Positions 1 through 8,017 of a stretch of DNA of 64,000 nucleotides are shown piece by piece; position 1 is the first letter of the stretch; every line of letters starts with the position of its first letter. This DNA is from Clostridium tyrobutyricum DSM 2637 = ATCC 25755 = JCM 11008 (GTDB lineage: Bacteria > Bacillota > Clostridia > Clostridiales > Clostridiaceae). Below the pieces are notes generated by a model. The model saw nothing but the letters and a program-made list of their open reading frames with translations, did no database searches and had not been told where the DNA came from. The translations under genes and the position numbers were made by a program. The stretch lies in the NCBI RefSeq assembly GCF_000359585.1, contig NZ_APMH01000019.1, forward strand, positions 1-64,000, in the 5' to 3' direction.

Positions 1-91
1 TTAATTTCTATTGACTTTTACTAGCTGGTCTCTATATGTTTATAAATCCATTATATAGAAAACCTTTGGCATCATTATGTCATGTTTGAAT

Positions 92-1030
92 TTATTTATA
101 TATATCACTTGTTTTTTTTGACTTTTCTCCTATAATTTTCCTTATATGTTCTGGTTCAAGTACCTCCACATATTCACCATAACTCAATATCACAGAATAA
201 ATCCAGTTGTCTTCCACAATTTCCGTATTTACTACAACACTGCCATCTTTAAGAAATGTTGTCTCCTCTTCATCAAAATAATCCTGTATTCTATATCTTG
301 CTTTCTCGGAAAATTTAAGTGAAATTTTTACAGGAACTACTTTTTTGGAATTGTAAGTTTTTATATATTCTTCATATGAAATTCTGTATTTGCAAACATC
401 TTTGTTTAAAATCTTGAGTTCATCCATTCTGGTCAATTTAAATGTTCTATAGTCCTTTCTCAACATACAAAATGAAAAAACATACCATGAGAATCCCTTA
501 AAAACAAGGGTTATTGGTTCTGCATTTCTTAAAATATACTCTCCTTTTGAATTTCTGTAGTTAAAACTTATGCATTTATTTTCCTTCACTGCTTCATATA
601 CTATTTTATATTTAACATTTTCCTTTTCAGATTTTTTAAAACCCCAGGGCAACGTATCTACAAATACCTGTTTGAAGTACAAGTCAACTGCACTTTTTTT
701 ATTATATGGTATAATACTCTTGACTTTTTCCATGGCTATTTCAACATTTCTATCATCCAAAACTCCATTTATATTTTTCAAAGCTTCCACTATGGAGATC
801 ATATCATTCAGTGTTAGAAACTGATGATTTATTTTGTAGTTGTCTAAAATATAAAATCCTCCATTGTTTCCCTGTCGTGAGGCTATTGGAATCCCTGACA
901 TATCAATTGCCCCAATATCCCTGTAAATAGTTCTTATGGAAACTTCAAATTTTTCCGCCAACTCTGCTGCTGATATTTTATCCTTGTTTAAGAGCATAAC
1001 TACAATTGCCAGCAACCTGTTTATTTTCAT
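92..1030 (-). CDS. WYL-domain transcriptional regulator (YafY/DeoR-like HTH)
   Basis: This is a 312-residue cytoplasmic DNA-binding regulator. The N-terminal 60 residues form a helix-turn-helix of the HTH_11 type (ISAAELAEKFEVSIRTIYRDI), followed by a linker and a WYL-type ligand-binding domain at about residues 140-220, where GFSWYVFSFC and KLTRMDEL fit the family. The C-terminal part resembles the WCX extension. WYL proteins sense small ligands or nucleic acids, but nothing here identifies the ligand. I take the ATG at 1030, because a GAGGT ribosome site lies just upstream; a TTG three codons earlier is the longer alternative. The gene stands alone, so its target is unknown. Confidence 0.85.
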   Translation of the reverse strand: MKINRLLAIVVMLLNKDKISAAELAEKFEVSIRTIYRDIGAIDMSGIPIASRQGNNGGFYILDNYKINHQFLTLNDMISIVEALKNINGVLDDRNVEIAMEKVKSIIPYNKKSAVDLYFKQVFVDTLPWGFKKSEKENVKYKIVYEAVKENKCISFNYRNSKGEYILRNAEPITLVFKGFSWYVFSFCMLRKDYRTFKLTRMDELKILNKDVCKYRISYEEYIKTYNSKKVVPVKISLKFSEKARYRIQDYFDEEETTFLKDGSVVVNTEIVEDNWIYSVILSYGEYVEVLEPEHIRKIIGEKSKKTSDIYK

Positions 1031-1161
1031 AAATTTCAAACCTCATTTTCTGTAAATATAATAAAATTCTATTATACATATATTAACACAATAATATAAA
1101 AGTCAGCCATAAACTATTAAAAATATATTGACTAAACAAGCTCATACATCTTTAATTGATT

Positions 1162-1378
1162 TTAAAATATATCGGATTTCTGAAGCTTAAACAAATAATT
1201 GTATAATCCCTTTGGATTTATCAATTCTTTGTGTTTGCCCATTAGTTCTCGTTTTGAGAAGAGCTTTTCATAATTTTGATATTTCCCAGATACTCCTGAA
1301 TTCTTTCGCTTACACTAAGCTTTGCATTACGATTTTTCAATATCTTGATTAGTAGTAATAAAACAAAAAGAAAATCCT
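1162..1378 (-). pseudogene. Remnant of an ABC exporter (membrane-segment piece plus C-terminal tail)
   Basis: Two short minus-strand coding stretches survive where no gene is intact. The upstream one, about 1243-1375, reads as a hydrophobic helix followed by NAKLSVSERIQEYLGNIKIM, which looks like the cytoplasmic extension of an ABC exporter membrane domain. It ends in a stop at 1242-1244. The next stretch, 1162-1242, reads MGKHKELINPKGLYNYLF and ends KLQKSDIF, the usual tail of the ATPase domain of such exporters. The whole nucleotide-binding core between the two pieces is missing. I infer a transporter gene that suffered a large internal deletion. Confidence 0.6.
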
Positions 1379-1440
1379 CCTGTAATATATACAGAAAGAT
1401 TTTTATAAAAAATTAAGTTGATTGGCATGTTAAATAACTT

Positions 1441-1863
1441 CTATACTACAGCTGGTGGCATAACAAGAGCTTCTCCTTCTATTACTGTCTTCCCAAGTTG
1501 ATTGGTACAAGTAGTTTTCAATTTAAGTCTATTTTTTGCAATATTCATATCTATTACCTGTACCTCTGCTTTTATTGTATCACCAATATGCACAGGGGCT
1601 GTAAATTTAAGTTGTTGTCCCATATAAATGGTTCCAGGTCCAGGGAGATACATTCCAAGACATGCTGAAATAAGTCCTGAAACCAATATTCCATGAGCTA
1701 TTCTTCCTTTAAACATGGTACCTTCAGATTTAACTTGATTTATGTGTGCAGGATTTAAATCACCGGTTATTCCAGCAAATAGATATACATCGGTTTCAGA
1801 TATAGTCTTTTCTATGGAAACTTTATCTCCTATTTTTATTTTATCAATAGTCAAACCTTCCAT
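1441..1863 (-). CDS. MaoC-family (R)-specific enoyl-CoA hydratase-like protein
   Basis: This 140-residue hot-dog-fold protein matches the MaoC/PhaJ family, which hydrates trans-2-enoyl-CoA to (R)-3-hydroxyacyl-CoA. The catalytic Asp/His signature is visible as FAGITGDLNPAHIN near residues 25-38, followed by the conserved GRIAHGILVSGLIS. A longer frame runs upstream, but the ATG at 1863 has a strong GGGGGA site a few bases before it, so the 33 extra residues are probably not translated. The gene is monocistronic. Its role could be short-chain acyl-CoA interconversion in butyrate-type metabolism (inference from family and host type); the substrate length cannot be read. Confidence 0.85.
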   Translation of the reverse strand: MEGLTIDKIKIGDKVSIEKTISETDVYLFAGITGDLNPAHINQVKSEGTMFKGRIAHGILVSGLISACLGMYLPGPGTIYMGQQLKFTAPVHIGDTIKAEVQVIDMNIAKNRLKLKTTCTNQLGKTVIEGEALVMPPAVV

Positions 1864-1988
1864 AATTATTTCCCCCTTTATTTTAATATATAAGTACTTG
1901 ACTTTACCTATATACACAGCAATAACCATGCCATAATACGCAAGCTTGATTTTAGATGCCATAAAAGTTTATGTACTGTTAATTATTT

Positions 1989-2042
1989 ATACACAATATT
2001 GTAGGATACATTGAATTCAATGTATCCTACAATATTGTGTAT
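1989..2042. repeat. 54-bp perfect palindrome without a loop
   Basis: Positions 1989-2015 are the exact reverse complement of 2016-2042, with a GAATTC at the centre and no spacer. It lies between the end of the DUF4097 gene and the MaoC gene. It lacks a run of T on either side, so it is not a typical intrinsic terminator. I saw no second copy in the window. Confidence 0.9.
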
Positions 2043-2074
2043 TTAGTTTACATGTATTATATGCATATATGTGA

Positions 2075-3001
2075 TTACTTTGAAATTTTTATATCTCCAG
2101 ATACTGCATTTGCATTTATTTTTTTATATGGCCCACTGCCTACTTTAGCCGATGCCCTGCTCTTCCTTTCATTTTGATAATTCAACGGAAAGTTTGCATT
2201 TACATTGCCTGAAGTACAATTACCGTCAAATTCAAAACTCATATTTTCAGGAACTATCAAATTTATATCTCCAGAGGTTGAACTCATATTTGAATATTCA
2301 TTTATACCTGAATAGTTTATCTTTACATCACCTGATATTGTCTTTACATTTCCGGAACCCGATATTGAATTTATATCCAGATCCCCAGAAGTAGCATGTA
2401 TATCATAATGTTTGGAATTTAATTTTTCTGCAGTTATATCTCCTGAAATAGATTTTATATATATATTACTCCCGGTAATGCTATTGTTAACATGAAAATC
2501 CCCTGAACTCTGACTACATTCTATATCATTTAATTTAATATCCGAATTAAAAGTAATATCTCCAGATGCCACATGAATATTTAAATTTTTAGTATAATTT
2601 TTAGGGATGTATAACTCTATTTTTTCATTAAAATTCCCAAAATCAAATATATTAAACACTCTATTACTATTTTTTCTGATTACAATACTGTTGTTTTGTC
2701 TATCTACTATAAATTTTTCTGCATCTTTAAGATTTGTGGATGCTTTCTGAACAACTTTAAGACCGTTCCCATCTGTTGTACTCACGAATATATCTGAGCT
2801 TGGGAAATCAATATTTATATTATCATAACCCTTGATTGCTATATTCTCATCTTTTTGTATGATATTAGCTTCACCAAATCTGTTTTCAAAACTAAACCCT
2901 TTAATGCCTTTATATCGTATACCATATACAAGAAAACACGAAGCTGTAATGGCAATAATCACCCATATTACAATTAAAATTTTTGTTAATCTTCTATTCA
3001 T
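2075..3001 (-). CDS. DUF4097-family membrane-anchored beta-repeat protein
   Basis: This 308-residue protein has one N-terminal membrane helix (about residues 7-27) and then a long repeated beta-strand region. The motif SGDI/SGDV/SGNV recurs about every 20 residues (for example SSGDFHV, ISGDITAEKL, TSGDLDI, TSGDINL), as in DUF4097 'putative adhesin' proteins such as LiaG. The chain is thus probably a single-pass protein whose beta-solenoid faces outside. It is the last gene of a PadR-DUF1700-DUF4097 operon, with 4 bases between it and the preceding gene. In Firmicutes such sets are linked to cell-envelope stress (family knowledge); the exact function is not known. Confidence 0.85.
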   Translation of the reverse strand: MNRRLTKILIVIWVIIAITASCFLVYGIRYKGIKGFSFENRFGEANIIQKDENIAIKGYDNINIDFPSSDIFVSTTDGNGLKVVQKASTNLKDAEKFIVDRQNNSIVIRKNSNRVFNIFDFGNFNEKIELYIPKNYTKNLNIHVASGDITFNSDIKLNDIECSQSSGDFHVNNSITGSNIYIKSISGDITAEKLNSKHYDIHATSGDLDINSISGSGNVKTISGDVKINYSGINEYSNMSSTSGDINLIVPENMSFEFDGNCTSGNVNANFPLNYQNERKSRASAKVGSGPYKKINANAVSGDIKISK

Positions 3002-3005
3002 GCTT

Positions 3006-3662
3006 TTACTCCTTCAATCTAAAACTTAACGTAATAATTTTTTCTACGGCTGCTCCTATTATAAATATAATCCATGAATACGCCCATGCACCAAATACAA
3101 AACTCAAAATAAAATATAATGCAACTATACCAAGCCATACTATGGATTTTATAGATTTCATGATTTCCTTCTCGGCATTATTGGAAGATTTCCACTCTTT
3201 AAATTCTTCTACTATAGTATCATCTGATTTCACATATCTAGGTCTTGAAGCCGCATTATATATAATAAAACAAGTAGCTATAGCATCAATAGTCAACATA
3301 ATACAAACAGATATGTTTTCATTTACCATAAAAACTTCATTAAGCATTATAAGAACTACTACACTCATTATATATAATCCTATTGATATGGACAGTATAA
3401 ATGCACTCCTTTTACGATGCTTCTGCATCTGATCATAGTTAAATATATCCTTTTCTTTTAATCCTTCTATTAATTCGTCTATGTCACCAATACTTGAAAT
3501 TGCTATTTTAAAAGCATCTTCCTCATTTTTACCTGAAGATACAAGATCATCATACTTGTCTATGAGGTTGGCTAGAAGTTCTTCTTTTAATTCATTAGCT
3601 CTGTTGGTCTTTGGGGCATTTTCAAATAACTCCTCAACACTCTTTCTCAATTTTTCATACAT
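3006..3662 (-). CDS. DUF1700/permease-prefix membrane protein of a PadR operon
   Basis: This 218-residue protein begins with a soluble helical segment (residues 1-70: KLRKSVEELFENAP, EELLANLIDKYDDLVSSGKNEEDAF, ISSIGDIDELIEGL), the classic DUF1700/permease-prefix fold. Four hydrophobic helices follow in two pairs, at about 88-130 and 170-212. Members sit almost always beside a PadR regulator and a DUF4097 protein, as here, and probably form a membrane partner for the latter. The ATG at 3662 has a GGAGGT site, and the PadR stop lies 2 bases upstream, so translation is likely coupled. No enzymatic residues are apparent. Confidence 0.8.
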   Translation of the reverse strand: MYEKLRKSVEELFENAPKTNRANELKEELLANLIDKYDDLVSSGKNEEDAFKIAISSIGDIDELIEGLKEKDIFNYDQMQKHRKRSAFILSISIGLYIMSVVVLIMLNEVFMVNENISVCIMLTIDAIATCFIIYNAASRPRYVKSDDTIVEEFKEWKSSNNAEKEIMKSIKSIVWLGIVALYFILSFVFGAWAYSWIIFIIGAAVEKIITLSFRLKE

Positions 3663-3664
3663 AT

Positions 3665-3997
3665 TTAAATACCTCCATTAATCAATTTATCAATTAATTT
3701 TTTAGACTCATCCCAGTCCTGCTTATTCTGAATTAATGCTTCTTTCCCCAATTCCGTTATAGAATAATATCTTCTTCTTGCTCCAGTATTCTGATCTCCC
3801 CAATAAGAAGTTATAAGGGAAGCTTTTTCCAACCTTCTGAAAGCAGAATAGAGAGTCGATTCTTTAAGTTCATACTTGTTGTTGGTCTTTTCCTTTATAA
3901 ATTTATTTATTTCATAGCCATAACTATCTTTTTCAATTAAATGTGCCAAAATTATGGTATCGGTATGACCTCTTATTATATCGGATGTTATAGACAT
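3665..3997 (-). CDS. PadR-family transcriptional regulator
   Basis: This 110-residue winged-helix repressor shows the PadR N-terminal domain: TIILAHLIEKDSYGYEINKF, then STLYSAFRRLEKASLITSYW and the wing GARRRYYSITELGKEAL. It is a short PadR-s2-type protein with only a brief C-terminal helix for dimerisation. It heads the operon with the DUF1700 and DUF4097 genes, and its stop is 2 bases from the next start. PadR proteins usually repress their own operon. An inverted repeat overlapping the promoter at 4033-4085 is a good candidate for its site. The ATG at 3997 follows an AAGGAGTG site. Confidence 0.9.
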   Translation of the reverse strand: MSITSDIIRGHTDTIILAHLIEKDSYGYEINKFIKEKTNNKYELKESTLYSAFRRLEKASLITSYWGDQNTGARRRYYSITELGKEALIQNKQDWDESKKLIDKLINGGI

Positions 3998-4032
3998 AGC
4001 ATCACTCCTTCAATCACTTTAGTTTATGCAAT

Positions 4033-4085
4033 TATATACTTTAATAGCGTAGTTATAGTATATAAAAATATACTTCGTCTGTCAA
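4033..4085 (-). promoter_or_regulatory. Promoter and inverted-repeat operator of the padR operon
   Basis: On the minus strand TTGACA (4085-4080) and TATACT (4062-4057) are separated by 17 bases. An inverted repeat with arms TATATACT (4033-4040) and AGTATATA (4057-4064) and a 16-base spacer overlaps the -10 box and the start of the transcript. That position suits autorepression by the PadR protein (inference). Confidence 0.7.
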
Positions 4086-4112
4086 TGTATATTTTATTTT
4101 GTTATATATAAA

Positions 4113-4159
4113 AATAGACCATAGAGTAAAATTTTCTATAATCCACTCCATAGTCCATT
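4113..4159 (-). terminator. Terminator of the pan-luxS operon
   Basis: Arms 4145-4159 and 4113-4127 form a 15-bp stem on the minus-strand transcript when three G-U pairs are allowed. On the plus strand the same positions would be mismatches, so the structure is specific to minus transcripts. A T-rich stretch follows, and luxS ends at 4274. Confidence 0.7.
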
Positions 4160-4273
4160 TTTTATTTTTATGTTAATGATTATCATAACCTTAATGATTC
4201 AAAAATTCTCTAGCTATAGCCTAATAAACTGCAGAATTAGGATGAAAATTACCTGCTGTCTAATAGTAAAAAA

Positions 4274-4753
4274 TTATTGTGGATAAATTAATCTATCCTC
4301 TGTTATATTATTCAAAACTTCATTGAGATATTTGTTGCCCCAGTAATTTGCCATTGAAAGATTCATGTCCAGGTAATTCCCACAATCTTTTGCTGCGGCA
4401 CCAGGAACATCACCCTTAAAGTTCGCAATAAATCCATACATCTCTTTCAACAGATCAATTATATCTTTTGACTCATAATCCCCATTTAGTATAAGATAGA
4501 ATCCAGTTCTGCAACCCATAGGTCCAAAATATACTGTATTAGGTCCATATGTCTTGTGATTTCTCAAAAAAGTAGCACCTAAATGCTCTATTGTATGAAC
4601 CTCAGCAGTATTTATAACAGGCTCAAGATTTGGTGTTGTCATTCTTATATCAAAAGTAGTTATGATTACTTCCCCAAATTTATCTTTTCTTGAAACATAA
4701 ACTCCCGGTTTGAGTTTCAAATGGTTAACTGTAAAGCTTGCAATTTTTTCCAT
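4274..4753 (-). CDS. luxS: S-ribosylhomocysteine lyase LuxS
   Basis: LuxS cleaves S-ribosylhomocysteine to homocysteine and DPD, the precursor of autoinducer-2, and so recycles S-adenosylhomocysteine. The 159-residue length is normal. The metal ligands are present: HTIEHL gives the two histidines, and the third ligand is the Cys in AAKDCGNYLDMNL. The catalytic Cys sits in GPMGCRTGFY. The ATG at 4753 is preceded by AGGAGGT. The gene lies 39 bases downstream of panD on the same strand and is followed by a terminator, so it is probably the last gene of the pantothenate operon. No mtnN/pfs gene is in the window. Confidence 0.97.
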   Translation of the reverse strand: MEKIASFTVNHLKLKPGVYVSRKDKFGEVIITTFDIRMTTPNLEPVINTAEVHTIEHLGATFLRNHKTYGPNTVYFGPMGCRTGFYLILNGDYESKDIIDLLKEMYGFIANFKGDVPGAAAKDCGNYLDMNLSMANYWGNKYLNEVLNNITEDRLIYPQ

Positions 4754-4792
4754 AATAAGCTACCTCCTATAGGTTTAATTATATAGCAATAG

Positions 4793-5176
4793 CTATTTTA
4801 TTTCACCATGTTTTTCATAATTTTTTATTTCAATTATTGAGTTATTTTCGTCCACAAATACTACTATAGGATTATAATTTTTAGCTTCACTCTCATCCAT
4901 CTGACAATATGTCATAAGTATAACTTTATCTTCTGGCTGTACATATCGCGCAGCTGCTCCATTCAAACAAATAACCTTACTACCTTCATCTCCTGCTATT
5001 ACATATGTTTCAATCCTATTTCCATTATTTATATCAACTACTTGAATTTTTTCATATTCAAGTATATTGGCACTTTCCATCAACTTTCTGTCAATTGTTA
5101 TACTGCCAACGTAGTTTAAATTAGCTTCAGTTACAGTTGCTCTATGAATTTTTGACTTTAGCATATTTAATTGCAT
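4793..5176 (-). CDS. panD: Aspartate 1-decarboxylase proenzyme PanD
   Basis: PanD makes beta-alanine from aspartate for pantothenate synthesis. It is a pyruvoyl enzyme that cleaves itself. The cleavage site Gly24-Ser25 is visible in NYVGSITID, and the following [20 protein letters not shown] is the usual C-terminal signature. The 127-residue length is typical. The chosen start (5176, GGAGG upstream) places Ser25 exactly where the family has it. The gene follows panC by 27 bases in a panB-panC-panD order. A neighbouring PanZ-type maturation factor is not seen, as usual for Firmicutes. Confidence 0.97.
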   Translation of the reverse strand: MQLNMLKSKIHRATVTEANLNYVGSITIDRKLMESANILEYEKIQVVDINNGNRIETYVIAGDEGSKVICLNGAAARYVQPEDKVILMTYCQMDESEAKNYNPIVVFVDENNSIIEIKNYEKHGEIK

Positions 5177-5203
5177 GATCTTCCTCCTTGCCCAATACAG
5201 TCT

Positions 5204-6049
5204 CTAAATTTTAAAAGTAAAATTATCTATAAGTCTTATTTTCCCTATATAAACGGCAATTGCAACCAAAATATTTCCGTCAATATTTGAAACAGGTTTC
5301 AAATTTAAACTGTCCACTATCTCTACATAATCTATTTTTGCAAGAGATTCTGAATTCAACTTTTGTATAATTATTTTTTTTACTTTATCTGCATTTCTCT
5401 CTCCTGAGTTCAATGCTTTTTTCCCACACTCAAGACTTTTACTTAGCACTACAGCTGCCTTTCTTTCATCTTTTGAAAGGTAGGCGTTTCTAGAACTTTT
5501 TGCAAGTCCATCTGCTTCTCTTATTATAGGACACCCTATTATTTCAATATTAAAATTAAGATCCCTTACCATTCTCTTTATAACCGCCAGCTGCTGTGCA
5601 TCTTTTTCACCAAAATAGGCTCTATCTGGAGTTACAATATTGAACAATTTAGAAACTACAAGACATACTCCGCCAAAATGAACTGGTCGTTTGGCGCCAC
5701 ACAGTCCTTCAGTCAATCCTTTTACATTTATAGTTGTACTTGCATCTTTATAATACATAGTTGAAGGTTCTGGATTAAATATCAAACTAGCTCCAGCACT
5801 TTCACATAATTCTCCATCTCTCGTAATATCCCTTGGATAAGTTTTAAGATCCTCATTTGGTCCAAATTGAGTTGGATTTACAAATACACTTACTACTACT
5901 TTGTCATTTTCTGATACCGCCCTTTTAATAAGACTTTCATGCCCCTCATGTAAATAACCCATAGTGGTAACAAGTCCAATAGTAGAGCCTTCTTTCCTCC
6001 ATGATTTTACTTTATCTCTCACTTCTTCTATTGTATTTACTATATTCAT
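5204..6049 (-). CDS. panC: Pantothenate synthetase PanC
   Basis: PanC joins pantoate and beta-alanine with ATP to form pantothenate, through a pantoyl-adenylate. The nucleotidyltransferase motifs are clear: TTMGYLHEGHESLIKRA (HxGH-type), VSVFVNPTQFGPNEDL, YFGEKDAQQLAVIKRMV and the SSRNAYLS (KMSKS-like) loop. It has 281 residues, the normal length. The start ATG at 6049 lies 2 bases after the panB stop, and its ribosome site lies inside the panB end, so translation is probably coupled. Together with PanB and PanD this gives a full route from 2-ketoisovalerate and aspartate to pantothenate except for ketopantoate reductase, which is not in the window. Confidence 0.97.
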   Translation of the reverse strand: MNIVNTIEEVRDKVKSWRKEGSTIGLVTTMGYLHEGHESLIKRAVSENDKVVVSVFVNPTQFGPNEDLKTYPRDITRDGELCESAGASLIFNPEPSTMYYKDASTTINVKGLTEGLCGAKRPVHFGGVCLVVSKLFNIVTPDRAYFGEKDAQQLAVIKRMVRDLNFNIEIIGCPIIREADGLAKSSRNAYLSKDERKAAVVLSKSLECGKKALNSGERNADKVKKIIIQKLNSESLAKIDYVEIVDSLNLKPVSNIDGNILVAIAVYIGKIRLIDNFTFKI

Positions 6050-6051
6050 TT

Positions 6052-6891
6052 CTATTGACCTCCATATAACTTTTCTAAAACTCTATCATCAACTTTAAAG
6101 CTGTATTTTTCATCAGGAAAAATACCAGATTTAACTTCTGATATATAATCTTTAAAAGCTTTTTTTACAACTTCTCCAGCATTACCATATGACTTTACAA
6201 ATTTTGGCTTTAAATCTGAAAACAATCCAAGCATATCCTGATATACAAGTATTTGCCCATCACAATATTTCCCTGCACCTATTCCAATGGTAGGAACTGA
6301 TACAGATTCTGTAACAATTTTTGCCAGTTTATATGGGATTCCTTCAAGTACAATTGAAAAGACTCCTGCATCTTCCAGCTTTTTAGCATCTTCCACTATG
6401 TTTCTAGCCTTGATTTCATCTTTGCCTTGAACCTTGAATCCACCAAACATATTGACTGACTGAGGGGTAAGCCCGATATGGCCCATTACTGGAATCTGTG
6501 CATTTACAATGGCTTTCACCTTTTCATAAACTGAAGCTCCCCCTTCAAGTTTTACAGCTCCTGCTGATCCTTCCTGTACTATTCTTCCAGCATTTTTTAC
6601 TGCGTCATATACTGAAGTCTGATATGACATAAATGGCATATCACCTACCACAAGTGCACTGTGTGCAGCTCTGGACACTGCCTTTATGTGATGAATCATA
6701 TCCTCCATAGTTACAGCCAAAGTATCCTTATAGCCAAGACAAACCATTCCAAGAGAATCACCTACTAGGATACCTTCAACTCCTGATTCGTCTATAAGCT
6801 TGGCCATAGAATAGTCATAAGCAGTAAGCATGGTTATTTTTTCATTTTTATGCTTTGCATCAATAAAAGTTGAAACACTATTTTTTGTCAT
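6052..6891 (-). CDS. panB: 3-methyl-2-oxobutanoate hydroxymethyltransferase PanB
   Basis: PanB transfers a hydroxymethyl group from methylene-tetrahydrofolate to 2-ketoisovalerate, giving ketopantoate. The family motifs are intact: [55 protein letters not shown] and [22 protein letters not shown], which include the metal-binding Asp and the catalytic Glu. The longest frame begins at a TTG inside the GGAGG ribosome site, so it cannot be the start. The ATG at 6891 (or 6894) is 8 (or 5) bases after that site. It is the first gene of panBCD-luxS. Confidence 0.96.
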   Translation of the reverse strand: MTKNSVSTFIDAKHKNEKITMLTAYDYSMAKLIDESGVEGILVGDSLGMVCLGYKDTLAVTMEDMIHHIKAVSRAAHSALVVGDMPFMSYQTSVYDAVKNAGRIVQEGSAGAVKLEGGASVYEKVKAIVNAQIPVMGHIGLTPQSVNMFGGFKVQGKDEIKARNIVEDAKKLEDAGVFSIVLEGIPYKLAKIVTESVSVPTIGIGAGKYCDGQILVYQDMLGLFSDLKPKFVKSYGNAGEVVKKAFKDYISEVKSGIFPDEKYSFKVDDRVLEKLYGGQ

Positions 6892-6939
6892 CATCCATTC
6901 CTCCAAGTTTTTATTATTTTATACCTAGTTTGAATATGA

Positions 6940-6973
6940 TATTTTCAGATAAATAAAGTAAATTCTGAAAATA
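6940..6973 (-). promoter_or_regulatory. Inverted repeat upstream of panB
   Basis: Arms TATTTTCAGA (6940-6949) and TCTGAAAATA (6964-6973) are perfect 10-base inverted repeats with a 14-base spacer, about 50 bases before the panB start. The position suits an operator for the pantothenate operon, but I do not recognise the motif. A clear -35/-10 pair is not obvious. Confidence 0.4.
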
Positions 6974-7062
6974 CATACACTGAATGGATAGAATATAAGA
7001 ATGCGCCTGAAGTGCTAATGTTTGAAAAGCTCGATAAAGATAATAAGCCATTTAATTTTTAA
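6943..7062 (+). pseudogene. Possible 3' remnant of a plus-strand gene
   Basis: An open stretch on the plus strand has no start codon or ribosome site but reads like the end of a normal protein: EWIEYKNAPEVLMFEKLDKD, then NKPFNF and a stop at 7060-7062. An intrinsic terminator overlaps the stop, as expected at a genuine gene end. I infer that the rest of the gene has been lost. The parent family is not recognised. It could also be chance coding in a 339-base gap. Confidence 0.35.
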
Positions 7063-7077
7063 ATGGTCTTATTTTTT
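7042..7077 (+). terminator. Intrinsic terminator on the plus strand
   Basis: Arms 7042-7055 and 7059-7073 pair with a single bulge, and six T follow. No intact plus-strand gene lies upstream, which supports the idea of a lost gene whose terminator remains. Confidence 0.65.
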
Positions 7078-7230
7078 AGATTATATTTTTAAATTAAACA
7101 ACAATAGAAATTAAATATATCTAAAATAATAATCTTATGATATTTAATAACACTTACGGTGCAGTTCAAAAATGATACTACCCATGTTAATTTTATCACA
7201 TATTTATTTAACTTTCAATTTTATTCCAGA

Positions 7231-8016
7231 TTAAATTCTAACCTGTTTTCCAACTTTTCCTCCATTTATAATCTTTATTTCCCCACTATACTCAACTCTA
7301 TTTATATTACATCCTTTTCCTATAGTAACATTGTTTCCTCTTACTATATTGGCAGTAGTTCCTTCAAGACAGACGTTATCTCCCTCCATGGATTCAGTAA
7401 CAAGTTCCCTTCTATAAGTAAATACAGATTTCAAAAGCTTGCCTACTATTGATTCATCAAATGCAGATATTCTGATATTTATATTTTCCCCTCCTATTTC
7501 TCTTGCGGTAGATTTTCCGTGTAAAACTATGTCTATTTCGCCAGCATTTAAAAGTCCACCTATCCGTGCAAATCCATATGCCTTGAAAATTTCACTTTCA
7601 CAATCACCTTTTACATTCAATCCTCCTGATATATCAACTTCCTGCGCATATAAATTTCCATCTATATTACCATTTCCAGATATCTTTATTTTTCTGACTC
7701 TTATATTTTCCGAAATTCTACATGATCCGCTTATTTTAATCTCGTCAGCTTCCTCTATATTTCCCTCTATATTCATAGAGCCACTTACATCTATTCTCTT
7801 TGATTTGACATTTCCATTTATTTTGCCTGATCCACTAAACTTAATAATATCCTTTGTCGTTACATTTCCCTGTATTTTCCCAGTTCCACTTACTTTTAAA
7901 GAATTACATTCTATATTACCATTAACTTTCCCTGAACCACTTATCTTGACTTCATCATATATTCCTCCTCCTACACTTCCCGAACCTGAAATTTTAAGAT
8001 TTTTTCTTTCTTCCAC
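7231..8016 (-). CDS. Bactofilin-like polymer-forming protein
   Basis: The 261-residue protein is built from about eight to ten beta-helix turns with the repeat I-S-G-S-G-x-(I/V)-x-G-(N/D) (for example KISGSGSVGGG, KVSGTGKIQGN, KFSGSGKINGN). Bactofilins polymerise into cytoskeletal filaments near the membrane without a nucleotide. The upstream gene is YhbD-like, matching the Bacillus subtilis yhbD-yhbE-yhbF locus, where the latter two are bactofilins. Here a single longer protein is present. Its last part (residues 200-261) departs from the regular repeat. The start is GTG at 8016, overlapping the preceding stop region, with AAGGAG upstream. Confidence 0.85.
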   Translation of the reverse strand: MEERKNLKISGSGSVGGGIYDEVKISGSGKVNGNIECNSLKVSGTGKIQGNVTTKDIIKFSGSGKINGNVKSKRIDVSGSMNIEGNIEEADEIKISGSCRISENIRVRKIKISGNGNIDGNLYAQEVDISGGLNVKGDCESEIFKAYGFARIGGLLNAGEIDIVLHGKSTAREIGGENINIRISAFDESIVGKLLKSVFTYRRELVTESMEGDNVCLEGTTANIVRGNNVTIGKGCNINRVEYSGEIKIINGGKVGKQVRI

Positions 8017-8017
8017 T

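Noticed and set aside
7231-8016. Regular repeats that could be taken for a CRISPR array
   Set aside because: The repeats are imperfect, in frame, and code for the beta-helix turns of a bactofilin; there are no unique spacers or cas genes.
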